Counted from the stretch's first letter, positions 8,815 to 17,547 are shown. The stretch: DNA of 64,000 nt from Prevotella melaninogenica (GCF_013267595.1 NZ_CP054011.1:820147-884146), one strand, 5' to 3'. The notes: generated by a model from the letters alone, not told the origin. Numbers and translations: made by a program.

Positions 8815-9282
8815 TTATGGCTCTGCAATCTCTGGTCCTGATTGAGAGTGATTCTTAGCTGGCTTCTTAGTTTCTTTGTCAGGTGCAGCAACACGCTCGT
8901 AGCTCACTCCAGTAAGTGTAAAATACTTCTTTGAGGGAGTGAGATGTACCACAGGTTTCGTGATATGAACCTTTGGGTTGAACTCTGCTTTTCCCTTCTC
9001 AACCAATTTACTCTGGAAAGAAGGTGTAAGTGTCCCGATGTCTCCGAAGTCTACAATGTCTCCGTTCTCAACGTGTTTTTTTGCTATCTCGGCTGCAAGT
9101 CTGAGAACAGCCTCAACTTCTGCACCTGTGAACGTTGTGGCGTATGCTACTTCATCACAGAAACTACGATGATCAACTCTCTTTCGTCCTGTAGGATGTG
9201 CCTGCACAACGATTTTCCCTTTCAAATTTCCAACTGTTCCTTTACGCTCCTTTAGCGTATAGGCAATAGGTCTGTTCGCCAT
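8815..9282 (-). CDS. HU-family histone-like DNA-binding protein (Bacteroidetes type)
   Basis: The 155-residue protein matches the Bacteroidetes HU-like group with an N-terminal lead (MANRPIAYTLKERK), the helical dimerisation part (FTGAEVEAVLRLAAEIAKK) and the beta-arm region (IVDFGDIGTLTPSFQSK). It is longer than standard 90-residue HU and has a hydrophilic C-terminal tail rich in Lys, Pro, Ser and Glu (DKETKKPAKNHSQSGPE). It would bend and compact DNA. A -7 box lies at 9364-9371 and a 22-bp repeat array occupies the region just upstream of it. Confidence 0.85.
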   Translation of the reverse strand: MANRPIAYTLKERKGTVGNLKGKIVVQAHPTGRKRVDHRSFCDEVAYATTFTGAEVEAVLRLAAEIAKKHVENGDIVDFGDIGTLTPSFQSKLVEKGKAEFNPKVHITKPVVHLTPSKKYFTLTGVSYERVAAPDKETKKPAKNHSQSGPEIAEP

Positions 9283-9363
9283 AGTAATTAGTGTTGCCCC
9301 CGATTGTTAAGCCTTTGGAGGCTGGGGCTTTATCCTCCTCAACTTGTTCGTAGATTTATATCA

Positions 9364-9371
9364 CAAAGGTA
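9364..9371 (-). promoter_or_regulatory. -7 element upstream of the HU-like gene
   Basis: CAAAGGTA reads TACCTTTG on the coding strand, about 80 bases before the start. The leader between it and the gene contains an inverted repeat (CCCCGATTG / AGCCTTTGGAGGCT). Confidence 0.55.
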
Positions 9372-9437
9372 AGAAATTTCTTGACTATCTCCAAGAAAGG
9401 CACATACTTTTTTTGACACTTATCAACCCTTTTTCGC

Positions 9438-9570
9438 AAAAGGGTTCACCTAAATGAGTAAAACCATCTACCTATTATCAAAAAACCGTCTACCTTTTAT
9501 CAGAAAACCGTCTACCTTTTATCAGAAAACCGTCTACCTTTTTCACCGAAAAGGTAGACCCTTTTTGAAG
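9438..9570. repeat. 22-bp tandem array, ACCGTCTACC family (6 units)
   Basis: Units start with AAAA at 9438, 9460, 9482, 9504, 9526 and 9549. The two central units (9482-9503 and 9504-9525) are identical; the core AAAACCGTCTACCTTTT is shared by three. The fifth unit is 23 bases long and the last one contains the core inverted (GGTAGAC). The first is the most diverged. The array lies between the divergent HU and restriction genes and looks like iterons or a set of protein binding sites. The rest of the gap (9571-9833) is AT-rich, with only the promoter at 9733. Confidence 0.85.
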
Positions 9571-9732
9571 AAACTGGCAAACCTTTCTGTAAAGATACAA
9601 TACAATTAACAGGTGTATGGGAGTCGTCTACTTTTATCAAACCTTCTTTCTCTATGCCAATCATAAATATAGTAAATAGCCTATGTTCTTAAAAAAATAG
9701 GTGATGTAAGAGGATATATCATAAAAATCTCA

Positions 9733-9740
9733 TAACTTTG
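9733..9740 (+). promoter_or_regulatory. -7 element upstream of the restriction-modification operon
   Basis: TAACTTTG fits TAnnTTTG, 93 bases before the endonuclease start codon. Confidence 0.5.
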
Positions 9741-9833
9741 TACTGAATGATACTTAATCTAAGTATCATACCAAATTTAGATAAAATAAATTTTGCTTGA
9801 TAATGCATATAAAAGGTAAATAACATACTGTAT

Positions 9834-10499
9834 ATGAAAAAATTAGACATAGAATCTCTTATTATTTCCGCTAAAGAATTTTGTAAAATTGAAAGCGAAA
9901 TAGAACGTAAAGAATTATTTGGAGTAACCGATGGAAAAGCTATCGGTACTTTTGTAGAACATGCTTTCCAGAAATATCTTCTTGAGAGGTTTGATATGAC
10001 GATAGGCTCGTCTGCAACAGGTCTTGACTTACCCTCCGTAGACTGTGATATAAAAGTAACATCAATTAAACAACCACAATCGAGTTGTCCTTATAGAGAT
10101 AGTAAACAAAAGATTTATGGTTTGGGGTATAACCTTATAGTCTTCGTTTATAAAAAGCATGATAATCATCAAGCGAAAACAGGTAGTTTAGATTTCGTTT
10201 CGTGCTTTTTTATTGATAAATCAAGAACTGCTGATTTCCAGACAACCAGAGGTATTAATGATATTATTGATAGAGAAGGTAATCAAGATGATTTATTCGC
10301 TTTTTTAATAGAGAGGCATATTCCTGCAGATGAAGTAACATTGATGAGCATTGCTTCTGAACTTTTAGAAAATCCTCCACAGATAGGCTATCTGACAATT
10401 TCAAACGCTCTTCAATGGCGACTCCAGTATAGGAGAATCGTAGACTTAACAAAGCCAGTTGAGGGTATAAAATCTATTGTAAAATATGAATCTGAATGA
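9834..10499 (+). CDS. Putative type II restriction endonuclease, PD-(D/E)XK fold
   Basis: The 221-residue protein has an arrangement that fits a PD-(D/E)XK nuclease: a glutamate in GTFVEHAF (Glu42), then ATGLDLPSVDCDIKVTS with Asp65 and D-I-K at 72-74, followed by KQPQSSCPYRDS and the hydrophobic strand YNLIVFVY. No signal or membrane segment. The last 14 bases overlap the start of an N6-adenine DNA methyltransferase gene, the usual tight coupling of a restriction-modification pair. The recognition site is unknown. Function rests on the motif and the neighbour. The gene is more AT-rich than the flanking housekeeping genes, which suggests acquisition by transfer. Confidence 0.75.
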   Translation: MKKLDIESLIISAKEFCKIESEIERKELFGVTDGKAIGTFVEHAFQKYLLERFDMTIGSSATGLDLPSVDCDIKVTSIKQPQSSCPYRDSKQKIYGLGYNLIVFVYKKHDNHQAKTGSLDFVSCFFIDKSRTADFQTTRGINDIIDREGNQDDLFAFLIERHIPADEVTLMSIASELLENPPQIGYLTISNALQWRLQYRRIVDLTKPVEGIKSIVKYESE

Positions 10500-12159
10500 G
10501 TATCTTAACACGCTGAAGGGGAAAAGTCTTGTTGAAGCTAATAAAGTTACTGAAGAATTATGTGGGATTATTGACTTCTTTGAATCAGAAGAGTATATTG
10601 TTGCAGAAAGCCTTATTCAAGAAAATAAAGTTGAGTATGGAGATTGGCAAACAAATTTTGAATTAGCATGTAGAGTATGCCTTCTCATCAAGGAGCAAGG
10701 CATTACTCCTGATATTATTATTGAACCAACATGTGGTACTGGCACTTTCATCCTTGCTTCTATTATAGTATTTGGAGATTCTGCCAAAAAAATTTATGGA
10801 ATAGAAATATATAAGCCTTATTTGATTCATTCAAAATTTAGGCTTTTGGAATATGCTCTTAAAAACCCAGGTGTAATTACAAGCAAGATTCATCTTTTTC
10901 ATCAAAGTATTTTTGGTTTTAATTTCGATGACTTACATATATCTCAGAAAAAAAATATCCTTATTATCGGTAATCCCCCATGGGTTACTAATAGCAAGTT
11001 GAGTGAGATTAATAGCAAGAATCTCCCTCAGAAATCTAATTTTAAGAAAATTAATGGAATCGAAGCTATTACAGGAAAAGCAAATTTTGATATTGCAGAA
11101 TATATCTCGTATCAACTGTTAGATTATTTTCATAATCAAAATTCCTGTTTAGCTCTCTTGATAAAAAAATCAGTTGCAAAAAATATTGTATATGAGCAAA
11201 AGAAGGAGCGTTACAAAATTAAAAATATGACCTTATATAGCTTTAATGCGAAGAAAGAGTTTGATGTATCTGTCGCTGCATGTTTATTCATAGCAAAATT
11301 GGGCCAAGGCCGATCAAAGCAATGTAAGTGTATGGATTTATATAGTCTTGGACAGCCATGTTATTTTGGTTGGACGAAAGATTGTTTTGTTGCAGATATT
11401 TCTGATTATCAACATTATGCAAGCATAGATGGTAAATGTCAACTTACGTGGTGGTCGGGTATGAAGCATGATTGCTCAAAAGTAATGGAACTCTCTAAAA
11501 AAGAGGGCAAATTCTATAATAAGATGGGAGAAGTAGTAGATATTGAGCCCGACTTAATTTATCCAATACTAAAAAGTTCCGATTTAAAGGGAAATGAAAT
11601 TAATTGTTTTAGGAGGTATATTATAGTTACGCAGAGGTGCACATCAGATAATACAGACATTATAAAAGACAACCAACCAAAGACTTATGAATATTTAGAA
11701 ACTCATTCTGAATGGTTCAAAAAGCGTGGTAGCATCATATATAAAAATAGACCGAAATATTGTATTTTTGGAATAGGTCCGTACTCTTTCAAGAAATATA
11801 AGATTGCTATTGCTGGTTTGTATAATACAACTTTGTTTTCATTTGTTCAACCACTTGAAGGAAAGAATGTAATGCTTGATGATACGTGTTATCTTATGGG
11901 GTTTGACAATAGAGATGTTGCGAAATGTTTCTTAAAAATCTTGAATAGTGATATCGTTCAAAGATTCATGAAATCACTTGTTTTTCATGATGCCAAAAGA
12001 AGTATAAACAAAGACTTGTTGATGAGAATTGATTTAGAGAAAGCAGCCAAACTACTTTTTAACAAAAGCATTTTATCAAAGAAAGAATATGAATTATCTT
12101 CTAATTATCTGGCTACTTTTAGAAGAAGAAGTTCTAATAGGCAACTCGAACTATTTTGA
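10486..12159 (+). CDS. N6-adenine DNA methyltransferase of the restriction-modification pair
   Basis: The 557-residue protein has SAM-binding motif I as EPTCGTGTF (residues 80-88) and the catalytic motif IV as NPPW (163-166), which identifies an amino-methyltransferase acting on adenine. The following segment (NFDIAEYISYQLLDYF) and the long C-terminal half with its own conserved-looking stretches (YPILKSSDLKG, RRYIIVTQR) would recognise the DNA target. Motif I is preceded by about 80 residues, longer than minimal enzymes. It would protect host DNA from the upstream nuclease. Overlap of 14 bases with that gene implies translational coupling. Family resembles Eco57I/TaqI-like methylases, but the specificity cannot be read from sequence. 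Confidence 0.88.
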   Translation: MNLNEYLNTLKGKSLVEANKVTEELCGIIDFFESEEYIVAESLIQENKVEYGDWQTNFELACRVCLLIKEQGITPDIIIEPTCGTGTFILASIIVFGDSAKKIYGIEIYKPYLIHSKFRLLEYALKNPGVITSKIHLFHQSIFGFNFDDLHISQKKNILIIGNPPWVTNSKLSEINSKNLPQKSNFKKINGIEAITGKANFDIAEYISYQLLDYFHNQNSCLALLIKKSVAKNIVYEQKKERYKIKNMTLYSFNAKKEFDVSVAACLFIAKLGQGRSKQCKCMDLYSLGQPCYFGWTKDCFVADISDYQHYASIDGKCQLTWWSGMKHDCSKVMELSKKEGKFYNKMGEVVDIEPDLIYPILKSSDLKGNEINCFRRYIIVTQRCTSDNTDIIKDNQPKTYEYLETHSEWFKKRGSIIYKNRPKYCIFGIGPYSFKKYKIAIAGLYNTTLFSFVQPLEGKNVMLDDTCYLMGFDNRDVAKCFLKILNSDIVQRFMKSLVFHDAKRSINKDLLMRIDLEKAAKLLFNKSILSKKEYELSSNYLATFRRRSSNRQLELF

Positions 12160-12164
12160 TATTG

Positions 12165-12376
12165 TTAATACTTGGGAATTTGCCTTTCACTTCGTCTACC
12201 GATTTTCAATTCTACCTTTTGATTGGTGCGCCTATATAAGTAGCCTCTTAGGCTTGTTCTGTCGGGTGCGTAATATTCTGTCCATTGTCCGTACAGATTG
12301 ACAAGGTATTTCTTCAGCACGTTAAAGAAGTCAAAGTGATAGCTTTGTTGGAAAACGGCAGTGCAGAATTAGGTGT
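12165..12376 (-). pseudogene. Remnant of an unidentified gene
   Basis: On the minus strand an open stretch of about 66 codons without a start reads as plausible protein (QQSYHFDFFNVLKKY, then YGQWTEYYAPD, RGYLYRRTNQKVEL) and ends at a stop at 12165. In-frame stops lie just upstream, so it is a C-terminal fragment. I do not recognise the family. Its stop lies 6 bases past the methyltransferase stop, so it marks older sequence at the right edge of the restriction-modification island. The remaining bases to 12455 show nothing. Confidence 0.35.
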
Positions 12377-12455
12377 TAGAGTTCACAGCTTCACATAGTC
12401 CTTTTTTCGAGCAAAGCTTTCAACTACTTGTCTTCAGAGTTCATAAAAATAAAAC

Positions 12456-12635
12456 AGGGGGTGTGTCAAAACACAAATAATTAACTTGATAACCTTCAAT
12501 CTATAAGTAGGATTATTCTAAAGGAAAAGAAAAGACCATTCTTTTACTCAAAACCGAGTATAGAAATGGTCTTTTTATAGGATTATTTCTCACTGTAAGA
12601 TTATCAAAATGATATTTGCATTTTGCCACATCTTC
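12456..12635 (+). mobile_element. MITE-like inverted-repeat element (family C), fullest copy
   Basis: Ends GGGGGTGTGTCAAAA and TTTTGCCACATC form imperfect inverted repeats about 180 bases apart. It is the reverse complement of the element at 8643-8779 but keeps about 43 bases lost there, and it carries the same internal hairpin (GACCATTC ... GAAATGGTC). Between convergent genes (methyltransferase and DUF5020). The two copies bracket the HU gene and the whole restriction-modification island. Confidence 0.78.
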
Positions 12636-12656
12636 TGTTATATATAAATAAAGCTT

Positions 12657-13406
12657 TTAGAATGTCCACTTAGCTGCCACTGTAGGGATAGCGTAGAAAC
12701 GATTATTCTGACCTTTGTCATTCCAAACGAAGTTATTGCTAATCTCAACCTCAGTACCCAGAGAGAGGTTTACATCTTTCATTCCCTTTAGCGTATTGAG
12801 ATTAAACCAGAACTGAGGCTCAGAGAGAAGAATCATTTTACCATTAACATTTGGATCATACCAAAGATCACAGAACCCAGAGAATGTACAAAGACCCTTA
12901 GCAAAGGTTGTACCCCACACCTCTGTCAGCTGAAAACCATTGAAAGGATGTGCACCAGTGTGAGCATTCTTAAACTGATACTTATACATCAACTGAAGGC
13001 TAAACGTTTTTGAAAAGTCTTTTGAAGCCCAGTTCCATGCTCCACCAAGAAGAACAGCATGCTGATAACGGTTACCATAATAGCTATCCATTGTTTTACC
13101 AGAACCTAAACCACCGTCATACTCAACGTGTGCAGCCCACTGCTTATTCTTCGTAAGATTAAACTCACGCGAAATCTCCCAATAAGCACCCATCACACCA
13201 TCGCTCTTGTAGTCAATATCAGTAAACATAAAAGTAGAACCCCAAGTGTCAGGCTTAAACATCTCGACGGTTGTTGTTACCGTCGTACGTGAACTAAGGT
13301 TCTTGTAAAGACTATGACCTAAGTCATAATGTAACTGAACGTTTTGTGCGTTTGCACAACAAAAAGCTGCTATCATACAGATAGCGAGGGAAAAGAATCT
13401 TTTCAT
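12657..13406 (-). CDS. DUF5020 family outer-membrane protein
   Basis: From the ATG at 13406 the protein has 249 residues with a signal peptide (MKRFFSLAICMIAAFCCANAQ). The body alternates hydrophobic and polar residues with many aromatics and ends in AAKWTF, as expected of a small beta-barrel in the outer membrane. Segments such as HYDLGHSLYKNL and VEYDGGLG match the DUF5020 family, which is distantly like Tsx nucleoside channels; the transported substrate is unknown. A start 12 codons upstream is possible but would bury the signal peptide. Its -7 box is at 13440-13447, divergent from trmD. Confidence 0.78.
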   Translation of the reverse strand: MKRFFSLAICMIAAFCCANAQNVQLHYDLGHSLYKNLSSRTTVTTTVEMFKPDTWGSTFMFTDIDYKSDGVMGAYWEISREFNLTKNKQWAAHVEYDGGLGSGKTMDSYYGNRYQHAVLLGGAWNWASKDFSKTFSLQLMYKYQFKNAHTGAHPFNGFQLTEVWGTTFAKGLCTFSGFCDLWYDPNVNGKMILLSEPQFWFNLNTLKGMKDVNLSLGTEVEISNNFVWNDKGQNNRFYAIPTVAAKWTF

Positions 13407-13439
13407 AACTGTTCTTAGTTTATATATTAGAAACTGCAG

Positions 13440-13447
13440 CAAAGTTA
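13440..13447 (-). promoter_or_regulatory. -7 element upstream of the DUF5020 gene
   Basis: CAAAGTTA reads TAACTTTG on the coding strand, 34 bases before the chosen start; this also supports the shorter start, because the longer frame would begin only about 2 bases from the element's promoter-distal side. Confidence 0.55.
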
Positions 13448-13489
13448 CAAAAAAATCCTAAACTATCAACGTAATAGCAAAAGATTAGT

Positions 13490-13497
13490 TAACTTTG
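13490..13497 (+). promoter_or_regulatory. -7 element placed directly before trmD
   Basis: TAACTTTG is only 7 bases from the trmD ATG, so transcription should begin at or within a base or two of the start codon, giving a leaderless mRNA. Confidence 0.55.
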
Positions 13498-13504
13498 TAC
13501 CTAT

Positions 13505-14191
13505 ATGAGAATAGATATCATCACCGTATTACCAGAGATGCTGGAAGGATTCGTACACGAGAGCATCCTTGCCAGAGCAGAAAAGAAAGGATTGGCAGAG
13601 ATCCGTCTGCACAATCTTCGTGACTACACTAAGGATAAATGGCGCCGTGTTGACGACTATCCTTTTGGTGGACAAGCTGGTATGGTCATGCAGATTGAGC
13701 CTATAGACCGTTGTATCGCTGCTTTGAAGGAAGAGCGGGAGTACGACGAAGTTATCTTTACATCACCTGATGGCGAACAATTCAATCAGAAGATAGCTAA
13801 CGACCTCTCATTGGGAGGCAATTTCATTATTCTTGCAGGACATTATAAAGGTGTTGACCAACGTGTACGCGACCATCTTATTACACGTGAAATCTCTGTT
13901 GGTGACTTTGTTTTAACAGGTGGCGAACTACCAGCTGCCATCATTGCTGATGCTGTTGTACGACTGGTTCCAGGTGTTATCAGTGACGAACAGAGTGCAC
14001 TCTCGGACTGTTTTATGGATGATATGCTCTCAGCACCTATCTACACTCGCCCTCGTAGTTATAATGGTTGGGATGTTCCTGAGATTCTACTCAGTGGAAA
14101 CGAGGCTAAGATTAGACAATGGGAGTTTGATCAAGCAATGGAACGTACTAAACGCCTACGGCCTGACCTATTGAAAGAAAAAAACTACTAA
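13505..14191 (+). CDS. trmD: tRNA (guanine37-N1)-methyltransferase TrmD
   Basis: The 228-residue protein has the TrmD hallmarks: N-terminal [27 protein letters not shown], the knot segments [12 protein letters not shown] and VLTGGELPA, and the C-terminal [19 protein letters not shown]. It methylates N1 of G37 in tRNAs that read CCN and related codons, preventing frameshifts, using SAM bound in a SPOUT trefoil knot. In many bacteria trmD sits in a ribosomal-protein operon (rpsP-rimM-trmD-rplS); here it stands alone with its own promoter and terminator. Confidence 0.97.
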   Translation: MRIDIITVLPEMLEGFVHESILARAEKKGLAEIRLHNLRDYTKDKWRRVDDYPFGGQAGMVMQIEPIDRCIAALKEEREYDEVIFTSPDGEQFNQKIANDLSLGGNFIILAGHYKGVDQRVRDHLITREISVGDFVLTGGELPAAIIADAVVRLVPGVISDEQSALSDCFMDDMLSAPIYTRPRSYNGWDVPEILLSGNEAKIRQWEFDQAMERTKRLRPDLLKEKNY

Positions 14192-14244
14192 GCGCTGTAA
14201 TTAAATAAAACAATAATAACTAAGGCGCAGTTTTAAGATATACA

Positions 14245-14310
14245 AAAGAAGTTGCAGTAATAGATAGGTACGCAATCCATACTCCTATCCTCTATTGCAA
14301 CTTCTTTTTT
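14245..14310 (+). terminator. Terminator after trmD
   Basis: AAAGAAGTTGCA pairs with TGCAACTTCTTT, with an inner helix AATAGATAGG/CCTATCCTCTATT, followed by a T run (TTTTTT). Confidence 0.75.
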
Positions 14311-14346
14311 CGATACGCTACTATTACTTTAAGAAAGAGCAATTTA

Positions 14347-14380
14347 GGGTCAGTCCTAAAACCCAGTTGCAAGCCTATCC
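14347..14380. repeat. 34-bp sequence duplicated exactly at 45534
   Basis: The block beginning GGGTCAGTCCTAAAACCC and ending GCAAGCCTATCC is identical over 34 bases to 45534-45567. The first 18 bases are themselves a short imperfect palindrome (GGGT...ACCC). It sits 129 bases before the siderophore receptor start; the flanks of the two copies differ. Confidence 0.75.
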
Positions 14381-14426
14381 CGCAATTTACCCATTGTTAG
14401 GTATTGTAGCATTCTAATTTTATCTA

Positions 14427-14434
14427 TACTTTTG
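14427..14434 (+). promoter_or_regulatory. -7 element upstream of the siderophore receptor
   Basis: TACTTTTG matches TAnnTTTG, 41 bases before the start codon. No Fur-like palindrome was recognised with confidence. Confidence 0.5.
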
Positions 14435-14475
14435 CATTCAAATATTATATTTTCAGGATTTAAACATTTATCAAC

Positions 14476-16785
14476 ATGGGTAAAAGATTACACTCTTATA
14501 TTTTATTGACAGGCACCTTATTATATTCAGCAGTTCTGCCAATAAATGCACAAGGGAACACTATGGGTAAAGTCCCAACAGACAGCCTTACACAAGACAC
14601 ATTGTTCTCAACACCTTATCTGCACGACCAAGTGTTGCAGACGGTAGAAGTAATTGGACGTAACGAACGTTCCTATAAGAATACCAACTCTTTCATCGGT
14701 ACAAAGACAGAGACACCTTTGAAAGACATCCCACAATCTATCGGTTACGTAACAAAGGAGTTAGTGCGCGACCAAGGTGCAACCACAGTTAATGAGGTTG
14801 TAAAGAATATCAGTGGAGTAAACCAATATACCTTCTATAATGACTTCTCTATCCGTGGTTTCCGTACTACCGGTAACCGTAATTCTGGTAACCTTGTCAA
14901 TGGTATGCGAGCACAGACAAGTCTTTGGAAACAGCAGTCATTGGCAAATATCGAGCGTGTTGAAGTTATCAAAGGTCCTGCTTCTGCCCTCTTCGGCAAT
15001 GCTGCACCGGGTGGTGTTATTAATCGTGTAACTAAGAAGCCACTACCTTATCAGCGCAATACAGTATCAACAACCGTTGGTAGCTTCAACACACTGAACA
15101 CCTACGGAGATTTTACTGGACCATTAGACCAAAAACACACCCTGCTCTATCGTCTTAATATCGGTTACGAACATACAGATTCTTACCGTGACCTACAGGA
15201 AAATACAAACTATATCGTTGCACCATCTTTCTCGTTTCTCCCAACACAAAGAACTCGTTTTAACGTCGACATCGTTTATCAGCGCACCGATGGCAAGGTT
15301 GACCGTGGTCAGCCTATCTTTGGAGATGGCGACCTCAATTCAGTACCAATTAGTCGTTCGCTCTCTGCAACAAATGACTATCTAAAGGAGAACCTCGTGA
15401 ATATTACGCTTGGTGTAACTCATAAGTTCACGGATAACCTCTCTTTCAATGCTACCTATCTGAACTCTTCCTATGATGAAGACCTCCGTGAGCACAATCA
15501 GGCTAATGCGTATGTGAAGTTAGCCGATGGAACACAAAGTCCGTCACGCATTCTTATGCAGTGCCTTATACGCCAGCGTCACTTCCGCAACAATAGTTTC
15601 AACACCTATTTTAACTATAACGTAAGCACGGGTTCAGTCCATCATCGTATCCTCTTGGGCTATGACTATTTCCAGATGGCACAGCAAGCAGGCTCATCAG
15701 CAATGACTGCAGGAGGCTATTTGCTAAAAGACGGTACGACAACAACAGCTTTCAAGCCTGCAAACATTGCTAAATACGTACTCGACAAGGATGGTAATCC
15801 ACGAACGAATGTGCCTTACTATGACTTGACAAGTAATAATAACAACATTGAGCGTGACTATTCGAAGTATATCTTTGTCTCAACAGCACTCTCTCCTTAC
15901 CTGCAGTATTCTCATGGTATCTACCTTCAAGAGCAGATGGAAGTAGGACCAGTGAAGCTTCTCTTGGGTATTCGTCAGGAGATATTCACCGATGTACTAA
16001 ATTATAAGACTAATAAGGAAAGCCGAACTACTCAACATGCGCTCATTCCACGTCTTGGTGCTGTCGTTGCTATCAACAAGAATCTGAATGTGTATGGTAC
16101 ATGGGTAAAAGGCTTTGAACCACAGAGTGCATCCGTACAGGGTAACCCTAACACAGGTGGACCATTCGACCCAGAATACAGCCAGTTGTTGGAGGCGGGC
16201 TTGAAAGGTGAATGGTTTGACAAACGACTTAGTACTACCCTTTCTTTCTTCCATCTTCAGAAACGCAATACACTCTATAATGCCAACGATGCAAATAATC
16301 CAGAGCTGCTGGAACAAGTGGGAGAAGAAACCTCAAAGGGTATTGAATTAGATGTAGCAGGTTTCATTCTTCCTAATTGGAGTATCGTTGCTAACTATGC
16401 CTACACCCATGCTGCTATCACAAAGACTGCAACCAACTCAGAGAAAGACTTTGGAATGCAGCGTCCTAACACACCACGTAACTCTTTCAACATTTGGTCG
16501 AAGTATATCATTCAGACAGGTGTGCTACGCAACTTTGGTTTCGGTCTGGGTTTCAATACAGTAACAAAGCGTTATGGACAAGTTGGAAGACGCGAGAATA
16601 CCATAGTCTATCCTGGCTATGGACTCCTCAATGCAGCACTGTACTATCGACTTCGTAACTTGCAGGTTCAGCTAAATCTCGACAACGCAATGAACAAAGT
16701 TTATTGGGTGGGAGGTTACGACAAACTCCGTTCCTTCCCAGGTGCTCCACGTAACATAAAAACTACAGTGACTTACAAGTTCTAA
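14476..16785 (+). CDS. TonB-dependent siderophore receptor (FhuA/FpvA-like)
   Basis: The 769-residue protein has a signal peptide ending near PINAQG, a plug with KDIPQSIGYVTKELV, DFSIRGFR and the strongly conserved IERVEVIKGPASALFGN, and a barrel ending in TTVTYKF. The PQSI... and GPAS(A/S)L(F/Y)G segments are typical of the siderophore receptor subgroup (TIGR01783-like) rather than SusC proteins, and there is no N-terminal carboxypeptidase-like domain. It would import a ferric hydroxamate or similar chelate with TonB energy. It has its own promoter and terminator, with no inner-membrane transporter beside it, so the ligand cannot be named. Confidence 0.88.
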   Translation: MGKRLHSYILLTGTLLYSAVLPINAQGNTMGKVPTDSLTQDTLFSTPYLHDQVLQTVEVIGRNERSYKNTNSFIGTKTETPLKDIPQSIGYVTKELVRDQGATTVNEVVKNISGVNQYTFYNDFSIRGFRTTGNRNSGNLVNGMRAQTSLWKQQSLANIERVEVIKGPASALFGNAAPGGVINRVTKKPLPYQRNTVSTTVGSFNTLNTYGDFTGPLDQKHTLLYRLNIGYEHTDSYRDLQENTNYIVAPSFSFLPTQRTRFNVDIVYQRTDGKVDRGQPIFGDGDLNSVPISRSLSATNDYLKENLVNITLGVTHKFTDNLSFNATYLNSSYDEDLREHNQANAYVKLADGTQSPSRILMQCLIRQRHFRNNSFNTYFNYNVSTGSVHHRILLGYDYFQMAQQAGSSAMTAGGYLLKDGTTTTAFKPANIAKYVLDKDGNPRTNVPYYDLTSNNNNIERDYSKYIFVSTALSPYLQYSHGIYLQEQMEVGPVKLLLGIRQEIFTDVLNYKTNKESRTTQHALIPRLGAVVAINKNLNVYGTWVKGFEPQSASVQGNPNTGGPFDPEYSQLLEAGLKGEWFDKRLSTTLSFFHLQKRNTLYNANDANNPELLEQVGEETSKGIELDVAGFILPNWSIVANYAYTHAAITKTATNSEKDFGMQRPNTPRNSFNIWSKYIIQTGVLRNFGFGLGFNTVTKRYGQVGRRENTIVYPGYGLLNAALYYRLRNLQVQLNLDNAMNKVYWVGGYDKLRSFPGAPRNIKTTVTYKF

Positions 16786-16807
16786 AGAGCTAAAAAGCAG
16801 CCTAAAT

Positions 16808-16865
16808 AAAAAGCCTTCATCCATCTACAGAGCTATAGCTTTTGTAAAAGGATGAGGGCTTTTTC
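16808..16865 (+). terminator. Terminator after the siderophore receptor
   Basis: AAAAAGCCTTCATCC pairs with GGATGAGGGCTTTTT across a 27-base loop and runs into a T tract. Confidence 0.75.
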
Positions 16866-16960
16866 TATAAGTAACACATGTTCATTAATAAATAGGCTAA
16901 ATCCCACTTACCTTAGAAGCCATTTATTACACATCGGTATCATAGTTTTTTATTTTCAAG

Positions 16961-17043
16961 TTGCTGTCATTTTAACATTTAAAGAGAACTTACTGTGTAA
17001 CAGCTCATTATCTCTTCACAAAAAATGACAGCAGTGACAGCAA
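16961..17043 (-). repeat. Dispersed repeat family B, inverted orientation
   Basis: TTGCTGTCATTTTAACATTT at the left and TGACAGCAGTGACAGCAA at the right give clear inverted ends about 83 bases apart. It ends 8 bases from the stop codon of the following minus-strand gene. Confidence 0.7.
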
Positions 17044-17051
17044 AATTGATT

Positions 17052-17486
17052 TCAGGAAGAAATAGGTAAACAACCCAATATCACAATACAAAGTAGCTGA
17101 AGTGCATTGAAACAATGAAAGCCAAGAAAAACTTTATTCGTATAATCACGATTTCGAATAGCTTGAACCAGCGAGCAAATATAAATAACAATAAGAGGTA
17201 TTGAAATAAACCAACTTCCAACAGCAAATATCATAATCCAAAAGTAACATTCGCCTGCATCATCACCTGCAAACGAAGCAAGTAACATTAAGAACAAAAA
17301 GGCAGTAACCAAAGCAAACGACAGCACACGTAGGGATATCCAAAAGAAGGAGATCCAGTTTTTTTTGTAAAGTGTATCTATTCTTACCGTTTCCCCACGC
17401 TTCGCACCATTATTCCAATGACTCACTAATAGTGATACACCAAGAGCAAGAATACAAATTAGTATAATGATAGTAAATGTAAACAT
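17052..17486 (-). CDS. Small integral membrane protein of unknown function
   Basis: The 144-residue protein has four predicted membrane helices (about residues 3-22, 50-68, 82-103 and 122-140) with a polar linker GAKRGETVRIDTLYKKNW after the first. I do not recognise a domain. A -7 box (TATCTTTG on the coding strand) lies 54 bases upstream, which supports expression as a single gene. The composition is normal for the chromosome. It could be a DUF-type membrane protein specific to this lineage. Confidence 0.6.
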   Translation of the reverse strand: MFTFTIIILICILALGVSLLVSHWNNGAKRGETVRIDTLYKKNWISFFWISLRVLSFALVTAFLFLMLLASFAGDDAGECYFWIMIFAVGSWFISIPLIVIYICSLVQAIRNRDYTNKVFLGFHCFNALQLLCIVILGCLPISS

Positions 17487-17539
17487 AAATAATTTATTGT
17501 AGCAAAAACCTACGTATAAATATCATGAAAGATTTCTTG

Positions 17540-17547
17540 CAAAGATA
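17540..17547 (-). promoter_or_regulatory. -7 element upstream of the small membrane protein
   Basis: CAAAGATA, reading TATCTTTG on the coding strand. Confidence 0.5.

Noticed and set aside
9438..9570. CRISPR array
   Set aside because: The units follow each other directly with no variable spacers, and no cas genes are in the window.
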